Notes: a model not told the origin generated them from the sequence alone. 64,000 bases of DNA from CAWATZ01 sp963784995 (GCA_963784995.1 CAWATZ010000014.1:124001-188000), one strand, 5' to 3'. Counted from the first letter of the stretch, positions 1 through 9,659 are shown. Numbers and translations: made by a program.

Positions 1-282
1 GCCGGAAGCATCGACCAGCAGGTGAGCGCGGAGGTTGGTCTCTTCCTCGTATTCCTTGATGTAGTAGCGATCGGTCTTGCCGAAGGCCCGCCAGTCGATG
101 TGGCGGATCTCGTCGCCGGGGTAGTACTGGCGATGCTCGGCGAACTCGACGCTGTAGCCCTTGTAGGGGCTCTTGTGAGCGCCGGTGAGGAAGCCCTCCA
201 CCAGGCCGCGGGCGATCAGGGCCAGCCGGCCGTAGCGCGACAGGGAAGTCGGATCGAAGCGGATCGGAGATGCGGTTGGCAT
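1..282 (-). CDS. DUF58 domain protein (N-terminal part)
   Basis: The gene runs off the left edge; only the first 94 residues are visible. The translation starts MPTASPIRFDPTSLSRYGRL and continues through the DUF58 hallmark 'GYSVEFAEHRQYYPGDEIRHIDWR', quoted here only in part: residues 42-51 are the YSVEFAEHRQ block and 58-65 the DEIRHIDW block, followed by KTDRYYIKEYEEE. DUF58 proteins usually pair with a MoxR AAA+ ATPase and a von Willebrand-type partner. Here the MoxR gene lies directly upstream on the same strand, separated only by a long palindromic repeat. The role is probably in assembly or maturation of envelope or enzyme complexes; the true substrate is unknown. Confidence 0.9.
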   Translation of the reverse strand, partial: MPTASPIRFDPTSLSRYGRLALIARGLVEGFLTGAHKSPYKGYSVEFAEHRQYYPGDEIRHIDWRAFGKTDRYYIKEYEEETNLRAHLLVDASG

Positions 283-329
283 GATTGGTGAACGTTGGGT
301 CTGATCCCGTTTATTGTTCCTCGGACGCC

Positions 330-470
330 CCTTCCACCCAGGGCGATGCCCTCCACACCTGGGGCGTTGCCCCAGGCTATTGTGTTGCGCCCCTTCGGGG
401 CAAAAGGCAGCGGCTCTTCGCCCCGAAGGGGCGCAACAGGATAGCCCAGGGCATCGCCCTGGGTGGAAGG
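330..470. repeat. Long palindromic intergenic repeat, copy 1
   Basis: The outer arms 330-352 and 448-470 are near-exact reverse complements. Inner arms around 386-400 (GCGCCCCTTCGGGGC) and 419-434 (CGCCCCGAAGGGGCGC) pair as well. A closely related element lies at 59771-59878, so this is a dispersed hairpin family and not only a local terminator. It sits between moxR and the DUF58 gene, inside what is otherwise one transcription unit, and could form a strong stem-loop in the mRNA. Confidence 0.85.
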
Positions 471-471
471 A

Positions 472-1503
<1,032 letters not shown>

Positions 1504-1546
1504 CAGGTGCGCATCTCTCGCGTGGTGAATGGGCCCAGGGTGGTGG

Positions 1547-1662
1547 GTAACAACCACCTCCATTCTAGCTGACCCGGGAGGGTGTGCAACGGCATCTGAA
1601 AAGACTGGTGAAGCGGCCCCGCGCAAGTTACCATGAACTGGTAGAATGGAGGTGGTTGTGAC
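1547..1662. promoter_or_regulatory. Divergent upstream region with mirrored 22-bp element
   Basis: The gap between moxR (minus) and the STAS gene (plus) carries the same element facing both genes. It reads GTAGAATGGAGGTGGTTGTG on the plus strand at 1641-1660, and its reverse complement lies at 1547-1568, with about 20 of 22 positions matching. TAGAAT resembles a -10 hexamer, and the same hexamer occurs in a better promoter at 2147. The element could be a mirrored promoter or operator serving both genes. No convincing -35 box was seen. Confidence 0.4.
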
Positions 1663-1690
1663 TTCAATCCCTCGGCGCAGGAGACAACCC

Positions 1691-2071
1691 ATGTCTTCGC
1701 CCCTCCTTCCCGATCCGTACCTGCTGAAGACGCCGGACCGTCGCCCGGTCCTGGTGCTGACGCTTGGGCTGGACAGCTTGACCACGGAACCCCATGCTGA
1801 CGACTGGTTTCAGCAAGGGCGCTCGGCGATCCGTGCCAGCGGCGTTCGGCAAGTGCTGATCGACTGCGAACAGGTGGAGCTGGTGTATGCGTCCGGCCTG
1901 AACAAGATCCTGAAAATCTACCGCGAGCTGTACCAGGCCGGCGGCGAACTGGCTCTGTGCCGGCTGCCGGACACGTTCCAGGAAGTCCTGCGGATGACCC
2001 GGATGGACAAGGTGCTGAAGCTGTTCCCCAGCCTGGAAGCAGCCATCGAGGCCCTGCTGGAGGGGGCGTAG
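1691..2071 (+). CDS. STAS-domain anti-sigma-factor-antagonist-like protein
   Basis: A 126-residue single-domain STAS protein. The core strand VLVLTLGLDSL (about 20-30) is followed by 'VRQVLIDCEQVELVYASGL' (52-70), where Ser68 falls at the site phosphorylated in SpoIIAA-like proteins, and by a C-terminal 'MDKVLKLFPSLEAA'. The ATG at 1691 is preceded by AGGAGA with good spacing, so it was preferred to the upstream ATG at 1646. STAS proteins act in partner-switching with anti-sigma kinases. No such kinase is adjacent; the neighbouring Hanks-type kinase is a different fold. The target is unknown. Confidence 0.85.
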   Translation: MSSPLLPDPYLLKTPDRRPVLVLTLGLDSLTTEPHADDWFQQGRSAIRASGVRQVLIDCEQVELVYASGLNKILKIYRELYQAGGELALCRLPDTFQEVLRMTRMDKVLKLFPSLEAAIEALLEGA

Positions 2072-2123
2072 CTCTGCTGCGCCGAACCAGACGGCGTTCC
2101 CGCCAACGAATTGCAGATGAGTG

Positions 2124-2152
2124 TTGTGACAGGTCTCGCCACCGCATAGAAT
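2124..2152 (+). promoter_or_regulatory. Predicted sigma70-type promoter for the kinase gene
   Basis: TTGTGA at 2124-2129 and TAGAAT at 2147-2152 are separated by exactly 17 bases, a good match to housekeeping -35/-10 spacing. The element lies 78 bases before the ATG of the downstream kinase gene and 53 bases after the stop of the STAS gene. It suggests that the kinase has its own promoter. Confidence 0.5.
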
Positions 2153-2229
2153 ACTCTTTCTGAACCCTGGTCGCTCCCCGGGATGGAAGCACCGTCGGCC
2201 TGCCGGCACCGCGTGTCAGAGAGTTCGCC

Positions 2230-4539
2230 ATGCCCGCTGTATTGCTCCCGAAGTTCGTCGAGGATCTCCGTCACTTTCGCATTCTGGATTCGGTCCAGAT
2301 GGAGGAAGTGAAGCGCACGTTGCTGCCGCGCTGTCAAGAGCCGAAAACCCTTGCCCGGGAGCTGATTCGGCGCAACTGGGTAACCCCGTTCCAGGCCAAC
2401 CAGCTCCTCCAGGGCAAGGGGCAAGAACTGCTCCTGGGCAGTTACGTGCTGCTGGAACGGCTGGGCGAGGGCGGCATGGGCCAGGTGTTCAAGGCCCGCA
2501 ACTGGAAGCTGGGTCAGATCGTGGCCCTGAAGGTGGTCCAGCAAGACAAGCTCAACAAACCTGGGCTGGTCCAGCGCTTTCACCGCGAGATCCGGATGGC
2601 TGCTCAGCTGGAGCATCCCAACATCGTCCACGCCCTGGACGCCGACTGTGCCGGCAACGTGCATTTCCTGGTCATGGAGTTCGTGCCGGGGACCGACCTG
2701 GGCCGGCTGGTCCGGCAGCAGGGCCCACTGCCGGTGGCTCAGGCCTGCAACGCCATCCGCCAGGCGGCGCTGGGCTTGCAGCACGCCAGCGAGCGCGGGC
2801 TGGTCCACCGCGACATCAAGCCGGCCAACCTGCTGCTGACCGGCGAGGGGGTCCTCAAACTGCTGGACATGGGCCTGGCCCGGCTGGACCTCGGCGACGA
2901 GGACGGCGACGATGGCTCCACCCCCCTGACCCGCCAGGGGATCGTCATGGGCACGGTGGATTACATGGCCCCGGAGCAGGCCATGAATTTCCACAGCGCC
3001 GACATCCGCTCCGACCTGTACAGCCTGGGCTGCACCTTTTACTTCCTGCTGGTCGGCCGGGTGCCCTACCCCGGCGGCGAGGCGCTGGCCCGGCTGATGC
3101 GCCACCGCCTGGAAGAGCCGACGCCGATCGAGGAACTGCGCCCCGACGTGCCGCCGGCGGTGGTGGTGATTGTCGCCCGGCTGATGGCCAAGCAGCCCGA
3201 AGAGCGCTACCAGACACCCGCCGACCTGATCGCCGCCCTGGACGAGATGACCTCCGAACGGCTGCCTGCCCTCCCCGCTCCCTCCGTGTCCTGGTCGGAA
3301 GAGCTGGCGTTTGACACCGATTCCGGCAAGGTCCAGACCCAGACGGAGGGATCGCTTCCCAGGGTGAAGCGCAAACGCGACACTGCGCTGCGTGCCTCGC
3401 GCCTGCCCTGGGTCCTGACCGGAGTCAGCATGGCTCTGCTGGTCGTGGTGCTCCTGGTGGTGGTCCTGAAGCGTCCCTCGCGGTCCACCCAGCCGGAGAA
3501 GTGCGAAACTCCCAGGGCTGCTGAACCAGTCATCACGTCCGGACTGGTGGCCCGGCTCAAGCCGTTGATGGACCCCGGAGAGTGGGACCGTGCAGCCGAG
3601 GGCCTGGGCGGCAAGCGTCCCAGCGAGTTGCAGGTCGTCCTGGGAAGCAAAGACCATCCGGTCCAGTGCCTGGCCAGTCACCCCGAGACGCAGACGGTGG
3701 CCTGGGCCTTGAAGGACGGCACCATCCGGCTGGTCGGTCCGGGAGACCGGCCGGCGCGCACGGCCAAAGGGACCAGTCCCGAGGATTCGTCTGCCCCGCC
3801 GCCGAAGCCAAGTGAGCTGCTGTTCAGTCCGGATGGCAGACTCCTGGCTTGCCGGGACGCCGGGAACCGGCTGCGCATCTGGATCGTCACCACGGGGGAG
3901 CCGCGCCCCCAGCCGACCTGCACCGGCGTCAAGTGGTGTGCGTTCACGGCCGACTGCGGGGCCTTGCTGGTCTGGAACTCCAGCGGCCTGCGCCGCTGGG
4001 ACCTGGCCGGCGCGCGCGATCTGCCGCTGACCGGCCCCTCGCTGAGCGACGTCAAGGCGATGGCCCTGGCCCCGGATGGCCGAGTCCTGGCGCTGGGCTG
4101 CAAGGGCGGCACCATCCGGCTGTGGAACCTGACCGCCGCCCAGGTCGAGAAGACCCTGACCGACCGTGACAAGGACGTGGCCTCGCTGACCTTCCGCCCG
4201 GGCGGCAAAATGCTGCTCTCCAGCCACCTCTCCGGCACCCCGGTCAAGCGCTGGAACCTGGAGATGGGCCAGAAACAAATGGACCTGTCCGGCGTCTTGC
4301 TGGAGTGCCGCACCGCCTTCAGTCCCAGCGGCGCTCGGCTGGCCATCGGTCACGGCGACGGCACCGTGTCCCTCTGGGACCCGGACACCGGGGAGCGCCG
4401 CCACACGCTGGCGCTCGGTCCCGCTCCCGGCAAGATCCTCCAGCTGGCCTTTCTCACGGAGCAGCACCTGGCCACCGTCAACGCCAACGGCACGCTGTAC
4501 GTCTTGCAGCTCCCGGACCCGGGCAGCTCCAGCCGATAA
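2230..4539 (+). CDS. Membrane Ser/Thr protein kinase with WD40-like C-terminal domain
   Basis: A 769-residue Hanks-type kinase. The glycine loop GEGGMG is at 79-84, the VALK lysine at 101, the catalytic loop HRDIKPAN at 193-200 and a DMG magnesium loop (variant of DFG) at 213-215. The 'GTVDYMAPEQ' APE region follows. One hydrophobic segment at about 395-415 (VLTGVSMALLVVVLLVVVL) separates the kinase from a C-terminal half with WD40-like units such as 'LLFSPDGRLLACRDAGNRLRIW' (cited in part) and 'GTIRLWNL'. A kinase-TM-WD40 layout is common in planctomycetes: the kinase is cytoplasmic and the propeller probably lies across the membrane as a sensor or docking part. The N-terminal 60 residues resemble the short helical domain often found before these kinases. 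Confidence 0.93.
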   Translation: MPAVLLPKFVEDLRHFRILDSVQMEEVKRTLLPRCQEPKTLARELIRRNWVTPFQANQLLQGKGQELLLGSYVLLERLGEGGMGQVFKARNWKLGQIVALKVVQQDKLNKPGLVQRFHREIRMAAQLEHPNIVHALDADCAGNVHFLVMEFVPGTDLGRLVRQQGPLPVAQACNAIRQAALGLQHASERGLVHRDIKPANLLLTGEGVLKLLDMGLARLDLGDEDGDDGSTPLTRQGIVMGTVDYMAPEQAMNFHSADIRSDLYSLGCTFYFLLVGRVPYPGGEALARLMRHRLEEPTPIEELRPDVPPAVVVIVARLMAKQPEERYQTPADLIAALDEMTSERLPALPAPSVSWSEELAFDTDSGKVQTQTEGSLPRVKRKRDTALRASRLPWVLTGVSMALLVVVLLVVVLKRPSRSTQPEKCETPRAAEPVITSGLVARLKPLMDPGEWDRAAEGLGGKRPSELQVVLGSKDHPVQCLASHPETQTVAWALKDGTIRLVGPGDRPARTAKGTSPEDSSAPPPKPSELLFSPDGRLLACRDAGNRLRIWIVTTGEPRPQPTCTGVKWCAFTADCGALLVWNSSGLRRWDLAGARDLPLTGPSLSDVKAMALAPDGRVLALGCKGGTIRLWNLTAAQVEKTLTDRDKDVASLTFRPGGKMLLSSHLSGTPVKRWNLEMGQKQMDLSGVLLECRTAFSPSGARLAIGHGDGTVSLWDPDTGERRHTLALGPAPGKILQLAFLTEQHLATVNANGTLYVLQLPDPGSSSR

Positions 4540-4608
4540 CCGGCAGCCAACAACAACCCCGCGGAAACTTTTTTCCCGAATTCCTCTTCCCTCGTCCGCG
4601 CCAGCCCT

Positions 4609-4635
4609 TATAATCGGATAAAAACATCCTATTAT
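4609..4635 (+). promoter_or_regulatory. Perfect TATAAT box overlapping a 10-bp inverted repeat
   Basis: TATAAT at 4609-4614 is a perfect -10 hexamer. It overlaps an inverted repeat with arms ATAATCGGAT (4610-4619) and ATCCTATTAT (4626-4635), matching at 9 of 10 positions around an AAAAAC loop. This AT-rich patch stands out from the G+C-rich surroundings and lies 67 bases before the exported CxxCH protein. It may be a promoter with an overlapping operator. The -35 region is not clear. Confidence 0.4.
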
Positions 4636-4701
4636 CTGAAACTGAGCGGTGCCGGCGTTCGGCACGATGGTTTTGGTTCTGGTGAAGGAAGAGGAGTATC
4701 C

Positions 4702-5205
4702 ATGCAGCACGTGAATCGATGGGTGTTCTTTGGCGTCCTTGGCTTCGCGGCCCTGGCGACGGGAGCGGACCGGAAGGGGCCGGACCCGGCCGCTCTGGAA
4801 CGAGCCCGGGAGTCGGTCAAGATGCTGGACGATCTGTACAAGACGGCGGTGGTGAGCATCACCAACAGGTACGTCGAGGACCAGGCGAACACGCCGGCGG
4901 CGGCGGTGGCCAAGGAGGTGTTCGAGGCGATGCACCAGAAGGGCTGGCACCACGCCCGGCTGGTCGCTGCCACGGACAAGCCCAAGAACAAGGAGAACCT
5001 GCCCAGGACCGACTTCGAGAAGAAGGCGGTGGAGCAGATCAAGGGCGGCAAGACCTATTACGAGGAGGTCGGCGAGCAGGACGGCAAGCCGGTGCTGCGG
5101 GCCGGCACCATCGTGCCGGCGGTGCTGAAGCAGTGCGCGATCTGCCACGGCGGCAAGGAAGGCCGGCTGCTGGGCGTGATCACGTATGAAGTGCCGATCA
5201 AGTGA
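4702..5205 (+). CDS. Exported DUF3365 (Tll0287-like) protein with CxxCH haem site
   Basis: A 167-residue protein with an N-terminal signal sequence (residues 1 to about 22, MQHVNRWVFFGVLGFAALAT). The body reads 'RARESVKMLDDLYKTAVVSI' and ends in a CAICH motif at about 145-149 followed by 'GGKEGRLLGVITYEVPIK'. The CxxCH motif suggests covalent c-type haem, and the overall pattern fits the DUF3365/Tll0287 haem-sensor-like domain found in the periplasm. It follows the membrane kinase on the same strand but appears to have its own -10 box. A redox or gas-sensing role is inferred from the family. Confidence 0.75.
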   Translation: MQHVNRWVFFGVLGFAALATGADRKGPDPAALERARESVKMLDDLYKTAVVSITNRYVEDQANTPAAAVAKEVFEAMHQKGWHHARLVAATDKPKNKENLPRTDFEKKAVEQIKGGKTYYEEVGEQDGKPVLRAGTIVPAVLKQCAICHGGKEGRLLGVITYEVPIK

Positions 5206-5247
5206 CATGGGGATGTCCGAGGTTCGCTTACCTGTCGCGATTCCAAG

Positions 5248-5276
5248 GAGCCGGGGATCATTCCATTCCCCGGCTC
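5248..5276 (+). terminator. Terminator-like hairpin after the CxxCH gene
   Basis: GAGCCGGGGA (5248-5257) and TCCCCGGCTC (5267-5276) form a perfect 10-bp stem with a 9-base loop. It lies 42 bases after the stop of the exported CxxCH gene, between convergent genes. There is only a weak T tail (TTGC), so it may be a stability element or a factor-dependent terminator. Confidence 0.45.
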
Positions 5277-5315
5277 TTGCGTTCAGTCCATCGGGTTGGA
5301 CTCTTCATCCGGAAG

Positions 5316-7151
5316 TCATGCTGTTTTTTCGGAATCAAGGCGAACCCGGCCGCCGAAGCGTTCGCGCAGCGCCTGGCAGGCAGATGCTGGAATCGGGTTG
5401 GAGTACAGGGCCAGAGATTCCAGCCGATCCAGGTGGGGCGACGAAGCCAGGGCCAACGCCCCCTTCTCTCCGATCTGAGCATTGAGCAAGGTGAGGCGAG
5501 TCAGGCCGCTGAGTTGGGGGGAATCGGCCAGCGCCGCACAGCCCTCGTCTCCGATCGGGTTGCGAGACAACCACAACACGCGCACTCCCGCAAGCCAGGG
5601 CGCCTCCGCCAAGGATCGCGCCCCTCGGGCCGTGATTCGATTGCCGTCGAGGATGAGCCACTGGAGTCGTCGGGGACTTGTGGACCGAGCCAGGCCCTCA
5701 ACGGCACTGTCTTCCAGACCACAGGAGGCGAGCCGCAGGCACCACAGACGAGCGAACAGCGGCGCATCAGCGAAGACAGCCGAATTTCCCGTCAACGAGC
5801 AATTGCGAAGCGTGAGTTCTTCCAGCGCGCCAAGACGAGAAGCCTGGACCAGTTCCGATACCGACAGGTCCGTCAAGGTGGCGCCTGCTACGTGCAAATA
5901 ACGCAAGCCGGTCACGTTGGTGGAACGGAGAAGGGCCAGCAGACCAGTCTCCCCGAAGCGGTTCTCGGAGAGATTCAGTCTGGTCAAGCGTGCCAGTCCG
6001 GGAACGTAGGCAAGCAATTCCAGATCGTCATCTTCCAGGGAACACTGCTGAAGCCCCAGGTCGCTGAGGTGAGGCAAGCGGGGGGAATCCAGCAGTTCGG
6101 CGACTCCTCCCGCTGTGATGGGATTCGAGGAAAGGTCCAGACGACTCAGAGAAGACAGCGCCGACGACCGGGTCAAGTATTCCAGACTCTTATCAGTCAG
6201 GGTATTTTGTTGAAGTTCCAGATCGGTCAACTGCTGGACGTGAGCGGAACTTGCCAGGGCTTCGACCGCGTCGTCGCCCAGATCATTCTCTTGCAGATCG
6301 AGCGAATGGAGCGAACTCATCGAAGGCGAGCGCGCCAGTGCGACAAGCCCGGCCGAGCCAATGTTATGGCGTGAAAGATTCAGATCCCGCAACTGGCGCA
6401 AGGAGGCCGAGTTCGCCAGGGCCAGCGCACCCCGTTCGCCGCAAACGCCTCTTTCACGATCCCATCCCGCCAGGTTCAGCGAAGTCAACCGGGTCAACCG
6501 CGACGAGCGCGCCAGCTGTTCGACGCCATCCGCGTCAAGCCGGTTCCAGCTCAAATCGAGCCATTCGAGGTTATCGACCAGGGCGGACTGAGCCAGCGCG
6601 GCGATTCCGGGCGCAGCGAGCCTGTTCGAGTACAGATCCAGATGAGTCAGGCGAGGGAGCATTGGGGACCGGGTCAAAATCGCCAGGCGCCCATCCTCCA
6701 GGTTGCAGTTTGACAAAGTCAGGCGCCGGAGGCGCTCCAGGCAAGGCGAATGGGCGATGAATTCCAGGGCTCTCCTTGAGGGATCGAGAACTTTGACGTG
6801 CTGCAAGGGGGTGCAGCAAACAAGATCCGCCAGGCCGGTTCGCAATTCGTTCCCCGAAGCAGAGACTTCCTCCACGAAGCCTCTGTGGAAGGTTACCGAG
6901 GCGTGTTGCGCCCAGTCTGGCAGCGACCGCAGCCACCTGGCCCGATGCTGTCCCAGCAGTTCCGCCTGCCGATCTACGAGGGCATCGCGTTCGGGGTCTT
7001 TTTTGAGCGGCGTCGCCAGCCGGCATTGCACCTGGATGAACTCCCCACGCGGATCGCCGCGCTCGGTGAGCCAGTCGGCGTAAATCAGCCGGAGATCGAC
7101 ATTCTCCGGATCCGAAACGATGTAGTGAATGAACGCTTGTTCGGGGGTCAT
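5316..7151 (-). CDS. Leucine-rich-repeat protein with planctomycete N-terminal companion domain (paralogue C)
   Basis: A 611-residue protein. The N-terminal block MTPEQAF...LRLIYADWL...GDPRGEFIQVQ (residues 1 to about 45) is the small domain found before LRR arrays in Gemmata-type bacteria. Ribonuclease-inhibitor-like repeats of about 24 residues follow, with units such as 'LTHLDLYSNRLAAPGIAALA' and 'LDLSSNPITAGGVAELL'. No signal peptide or transmembrane segment is visible, so a cytoplasmic interaction role is likely. The start at 7151 was chosen because MTPEQAF begins the two neighbouring paralogues. It is the last of three co-directional LRR genes and is most similar to the one at 8574-9659. 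The partner is unknown. Confidence 0.88.
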   Translation of the reverse strand: MTPEQAFIHYIVSDPENVDLRLIYADWLTERGDPRGEFIQVQCRLATPLKKDPERDALVDRQAELLGQHRARWLRSLPDWAQHASVTFHRGFVEEVSASGNELRTGLADLVCCTPLQHVKVLDPSRRALEFIAHSPCLERLRRLTLSNCNLEDGRLAILTRSPMLPRLTHLDLYSNRLAAPGIAALAQSALVDNLEWLDLSWNRLDADGVEQLARSSRLTRLTSLNLAGWDRERGVCGERGALALANSASLRQLRDLNLSRHNIGSAGLVALARSPSMSSLHSLDLQENDLGDDAVEALASSAHVQQLTDLELQQNTLTDKSLEYLTRSSALSSLSRLDLSSNPITAGGVAELLDSPRLPHLSDLGLQQCSLEDDDLELLAYVPGLARLTRLNLSENRFGETGLLALLRSTNVTGLRYLHVAGATLTDLSVSELVQASRLGALEELTLRNCSLTGNSAVFADAPLFARLWCLRLASCGLEDSAVEGLARSTSPRRLQWLILDGNRITARGARSLAEAPWLAGVRVLWLSRNPIGDEGCAALADSPQLSGLTRLTLLNAQIGEKGALALASSPHLDRLESLALYSNPIPASACQALRERFGGRVRLDSEKTA

Positions 7152-7193
7152 GAAGAACACCTTGCCTGGGGTCCGTACAAAGCCGGCAAAACA

Positions 7194-7209
7194 CCGTTTG
7201 CTAACGGTG
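7194..7209. repeat. ACCGTT/AACGGT palindrome upstream of LRR paralogue C
   Basis: ACCGTTTGCTAACGGT is a perfect 6-bp-arm palindrome 43 bases before the LRR start. A near-identical element lies at 9701-9716, at the same distance from LRR paralogue A. About 90 bases around each copy are also similar, so the promoter region was duplicated along with the gene. It may be an operator. Confidence 0.5.
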
Positions 7210-7284
7210 AATCAGTGACAATAGAGGCCCGGTAACGACACAATTCGAGCCCTGCTTCCCTTGACGCACGCTCGCTCGGCCGGT

Positions 7285-8577
7285 TCAGATGGGGACGCTG
7301 CCAGGGAAGCGCTCGCGGAGAATCTCGGTTCCCGCACCCTGGGCGACCACCAGCGTCTCCAGGCGGTTCAGATGGGGTGAGGCCGCGAGGGCCCGCGCTT
7401 CCTCCAGACTGGCACACCGCCCAGCCAGCTCAAGCCGCTGCAGCCTGGTAAACGTCGCTGAACTGGCCAGGGCCTGGAGCCCCTTCACGTCCAGGGAATT
7501 GTAGCCCAGGCCCAACGACCGCAACTTGCTCAGATGAGGCGAGGCGGCCAGTGCGGTCAGGCCTTCCGAGTCGATCCCGTTGTACCAGAGCTGGAGGACA
7601 CGCAAGTTGCCGAGACCAGGCGCCTCGGCAAGAATCCGTGCGTGGGCAGTACCCAGTCCACAACTTTCCAGGTTCAGGTGGGTGATCTGTCTCATCCAGG
7701 GAGCCCCCAGCAGGGCCCGCAAGTCATCCTGTTTGATCTTGGTGCTGCCGAGGTGCAGCTCGCGCAGTCCCGGGAAGTTGCCGGCAGCGAGGGCTTGCAA
7801 ACCAGCAGAGCGGATGGGGTTTTGGCGGAGGCTCAGGACACGGAGATTCCCGGTATGAGGCGAACGGGCCAGGGCCAGCGCACCTTTACTGCGGATGTCG
7901 TTGTGATCCAGGTTCAGATGAGTGATCCGGCTCAACCCGGGATGGCCGGCGAGCCGCGCCGCACCGGAATCGCGGACCTTGGAATCCATGCCGGCCGCGA
8001 TGATTTCTCGCAGAGAGGCCAGTTCCGTGGAACCCAGCAGCTCACCAATGCCCCCAGGGGTCACCCAGGTCCCGGAGATGTCCAGATGGTGCAGGTTTGA
8101 CAGAAGCGCCAGGTTGGCGTTTGCCATCAGGGGAACTCCCAGTGTCAGCCCCCGCACGTGATGCCAGAGCGTGTTCGCTGCCAGGTCCTTGTCCAGCGGT
8201 TCCGGGCCCAGCGACGTCCTCAGCCAGCGCAGAGGCGGTTGCTGGACCAACCCGCTGCCATGCTTCAAGAACGCTGCCGGCGAAGTCCTTACATCCTCGG
8301 CAAAGCCCCGCCGAAAGAGACAGTGCGACTCCCGAGCCAACTCGGCGATGGGCCGCAGCCACTCAGCGCGGGACTGGACCAGCAGCTCGCCTTGCCGGTC
8401 CATCAGGTCCTCATACTCGGGATCGTCCTCGGTCATGGCCGCCAGCCGGCACTGCACCTGGATGAACTCGCCGCGGGGGTCGCCGTGGTCGGTCAGCCAG
8501 TCGGCGAAGATCAGCCGGGGCGTATCGTTGTCCGGGTCGGCCTGGATGTCGGCGAGGAAGGCTTGTTCGGGGGTCAC
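7285..8577 (-). CDS. Leucine-rich-repeat protein with N-terminal companion domain (paralogue B)
   Basis: A 430-residue protein. It starts at a GTG (8575-8577) that overlaps the TGA of the upstream LRR gene by four bases, which suggests translational coupling. The N-terminus MTPEQAFLADIQADPDNDTP and the ADWLTDHGDPRGEF block are complete. LRR units follow from about residue 110, including 'LRVLSLRQNPIRSAGLQALA' and 'ITHLNLDHNDIRSKGALALA'. The C-terminal 'ILRERFPGSVPI' resembles the end of both neighbouring paralogues. No export signal is seen. It is probably a cytoplasmic protein-binding scaffold; the target is unknown. Confidence 0.88.
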   Translation of the reverse strand: MTPEQAFLADIQADPDNDTPRLIFADWLTDHGDPRGEFIQVQCRLAAMTEDDPEYEDLMDRQGELLVQSRAEWLRPIAELARESHCLFRRGFAEDVRTSPAAFLKHGSGLVQQPPLRWLRTSLGPEPLDKDLAANTLWHHVRGLTLGVPLMANANLALLSNLHHLDISGTWVTPGGIGELLGSTELASLREIIAAGMDSKVRDSGAARLAGHPGLSRITHLNLDHNDIRSKGALALARSPHTGNLRVLSLRQNPIRSAGLQALAAGNFPGLRELHLGSTKIKQDDLRALLGAPWMRQITHLNLESCGLGTAHARILAEAPGLGNLRVLQLWYNGIDSEGLTALAASPHLSKLRSLGLGYNSLDVKGLQALASSATFTRLQRLELAGRCASLEEARALAASPHLNRLETLVVAQGAGTEILRERFPGSVPI

Positions 8578-9659
8578 GTGGTTGCTCCTGTTCCCAGGTG
8601 GACCCGGCCGCCAAAGCGTTCACGAAGAGTCTGGCGAGCGGCTGCAGCGATGGGGTTGTCCTCAACCTTGAGGACTTCAAGACGCTCAAGATAAGGCGAC
8701 GTGGCCAGGGCCCGGGCCCCGTTATCGCGGAGTCCCGTGGCACTGAGGTGAAGATGGGTGAGGCTTGCAAGTCTGGGCGAGCCAGCCAACGCCTCGCAAC
8801 CATTGTCCCCGATCGGGTTGCCGCTCAGACTCAGGCCCCGCAACCCCGGCAGCCAGGGTGCTTCCGCCAGCAACCTCGCACCCCGTTCGGTGATGGGATT
8901 GCCTTCCAGGAAGAGTGTTCGCAAGCGTTGCGGACCAGTTGAACGAGCCAGAGACTCCAGGGCCCTGTCATCCAGTCGGGAGTAGGACAGGAAAAGGTAA
9001 CGCAGGCAAGCAAAGAGGGGCGAGTCAGCCAGGACCGCCCCTGTCCGCGCGGGCAACGAGCAGAAGACCAGACTGAGCAAATCCAGCTGTCCCAGACAGC
9101 GCGAGCGAACCATTTCCGCCAGGGATTGCTCCGTGAGCAGGGTCCCTTCCAGGAACAATTCTTGCAGGCCCGTCGCGTTGCCAGAGCGAGCCAGGGCGAG
9201 CAGACCGGCCTCTCCGAATGGGTTGTCACGCAAGTGCAACCATCTCAGCCGGGCCAGGCCGGATACCTGGGCCAGCAATTCCAGGTCGTCGTCGTTCAGG
9301 TCACAGCCTCCGAGGTTCAGTTTCGCCAACCGAGGCAAGTGCAGCGAATCGAGCAGGTCCGCGATGGCTCCCGAGGTGATCTGGTTATTGGAGAGATCAA
9401 GACTTTCCAGGCAGGGCAGCCCTGGAGAGTGCGAGAACTGGTCCACCGCCGCATCCGTCAGGGAGTTGAAGTGCAGCCCCAGTTCGACCAGACCCTGGCC
9501 GAGAGATGAGTGCGCCATTGCTTCGACACCGTCATCGCCGAGGTCATTGCAGTTCAGCTCCAGCGAACGGAGCGAGCCCATCGCGCCGGAACGAACCAGT
9601 GCCACAAGCCCAGCCGGTTCTGAAGTAATGTCGTGAAGGAAGGCTTGTTCGGGAGTCAT
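8574..9659 (-). CDS. LRR protein with internally truncated companion domain (paralogue A)
   Basis: A 361-residue protein aligned along its length with paralogue C, for example 'DDDLELLAQVSGLARL' against 'DDDLELLAYVPGLARL' and 'LRERFGGRV' at both C-termini. Its N-terminal domain is cut short: MTPEQAFLHDITSEP runs directly into AGLVALVRSG. In paralogue C, the corresponding AGLVALARS stretch occurs only at about residue 265. This indicates an in-frame deletion of roughly 245 codons that removed the ADWL...GDPRGEF core and the first LRRs. The start at 9659 matches the conserved MTPEQAF; a longer frame to 9701 is less likely. It may be non-functional or a specialised short form. Confidence 0.82.
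   Translation of the reverse strand: MTPEQAFLHDITSEPAGLVALVRSGAMGSLRSLELNCNDLGDDGVEAMAHSSLGQGLVELGLHFNSLTDAAVDQFSHSPGLPCLESLDLSNNQITSGAIADLLDSLHLPRLAKLNLGGCDLNDDDLELLAQVSGLARLRWLHLRDNPFGEAGLLALARSGNATGLQELFLEGTLLTEQSLAEMVRSRCLGQLDLLSLVFCSLPARTGAVLADSPLFACLRYLFLSYSRLDDRALESLARSTGPQRLRTLFLEGNPITERGARLLAEAPWLPGLRGLSLSGNPIGDNGCEALAGSPRLASLTHLHLSATGLRDNGARALATSPYLERLEVLKVEDNPIAAAARQTLRERFGGRVHLGTGATT

Noticed and set aside
1646..1690. Upstream ATG for the STAS gene
   Set aside because: The extra 15 residues are Arg-rich and not STAS-like, and the ATG at 1691 has a proper AGGAGA site.
1918..5208. A 1096-codon open frame on the minus strand
   Set aside because: It is the antisense shadow of the kinase and CxxCH genes. 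Its translation has no family likeness, while the plus strand has full kinase motifs.
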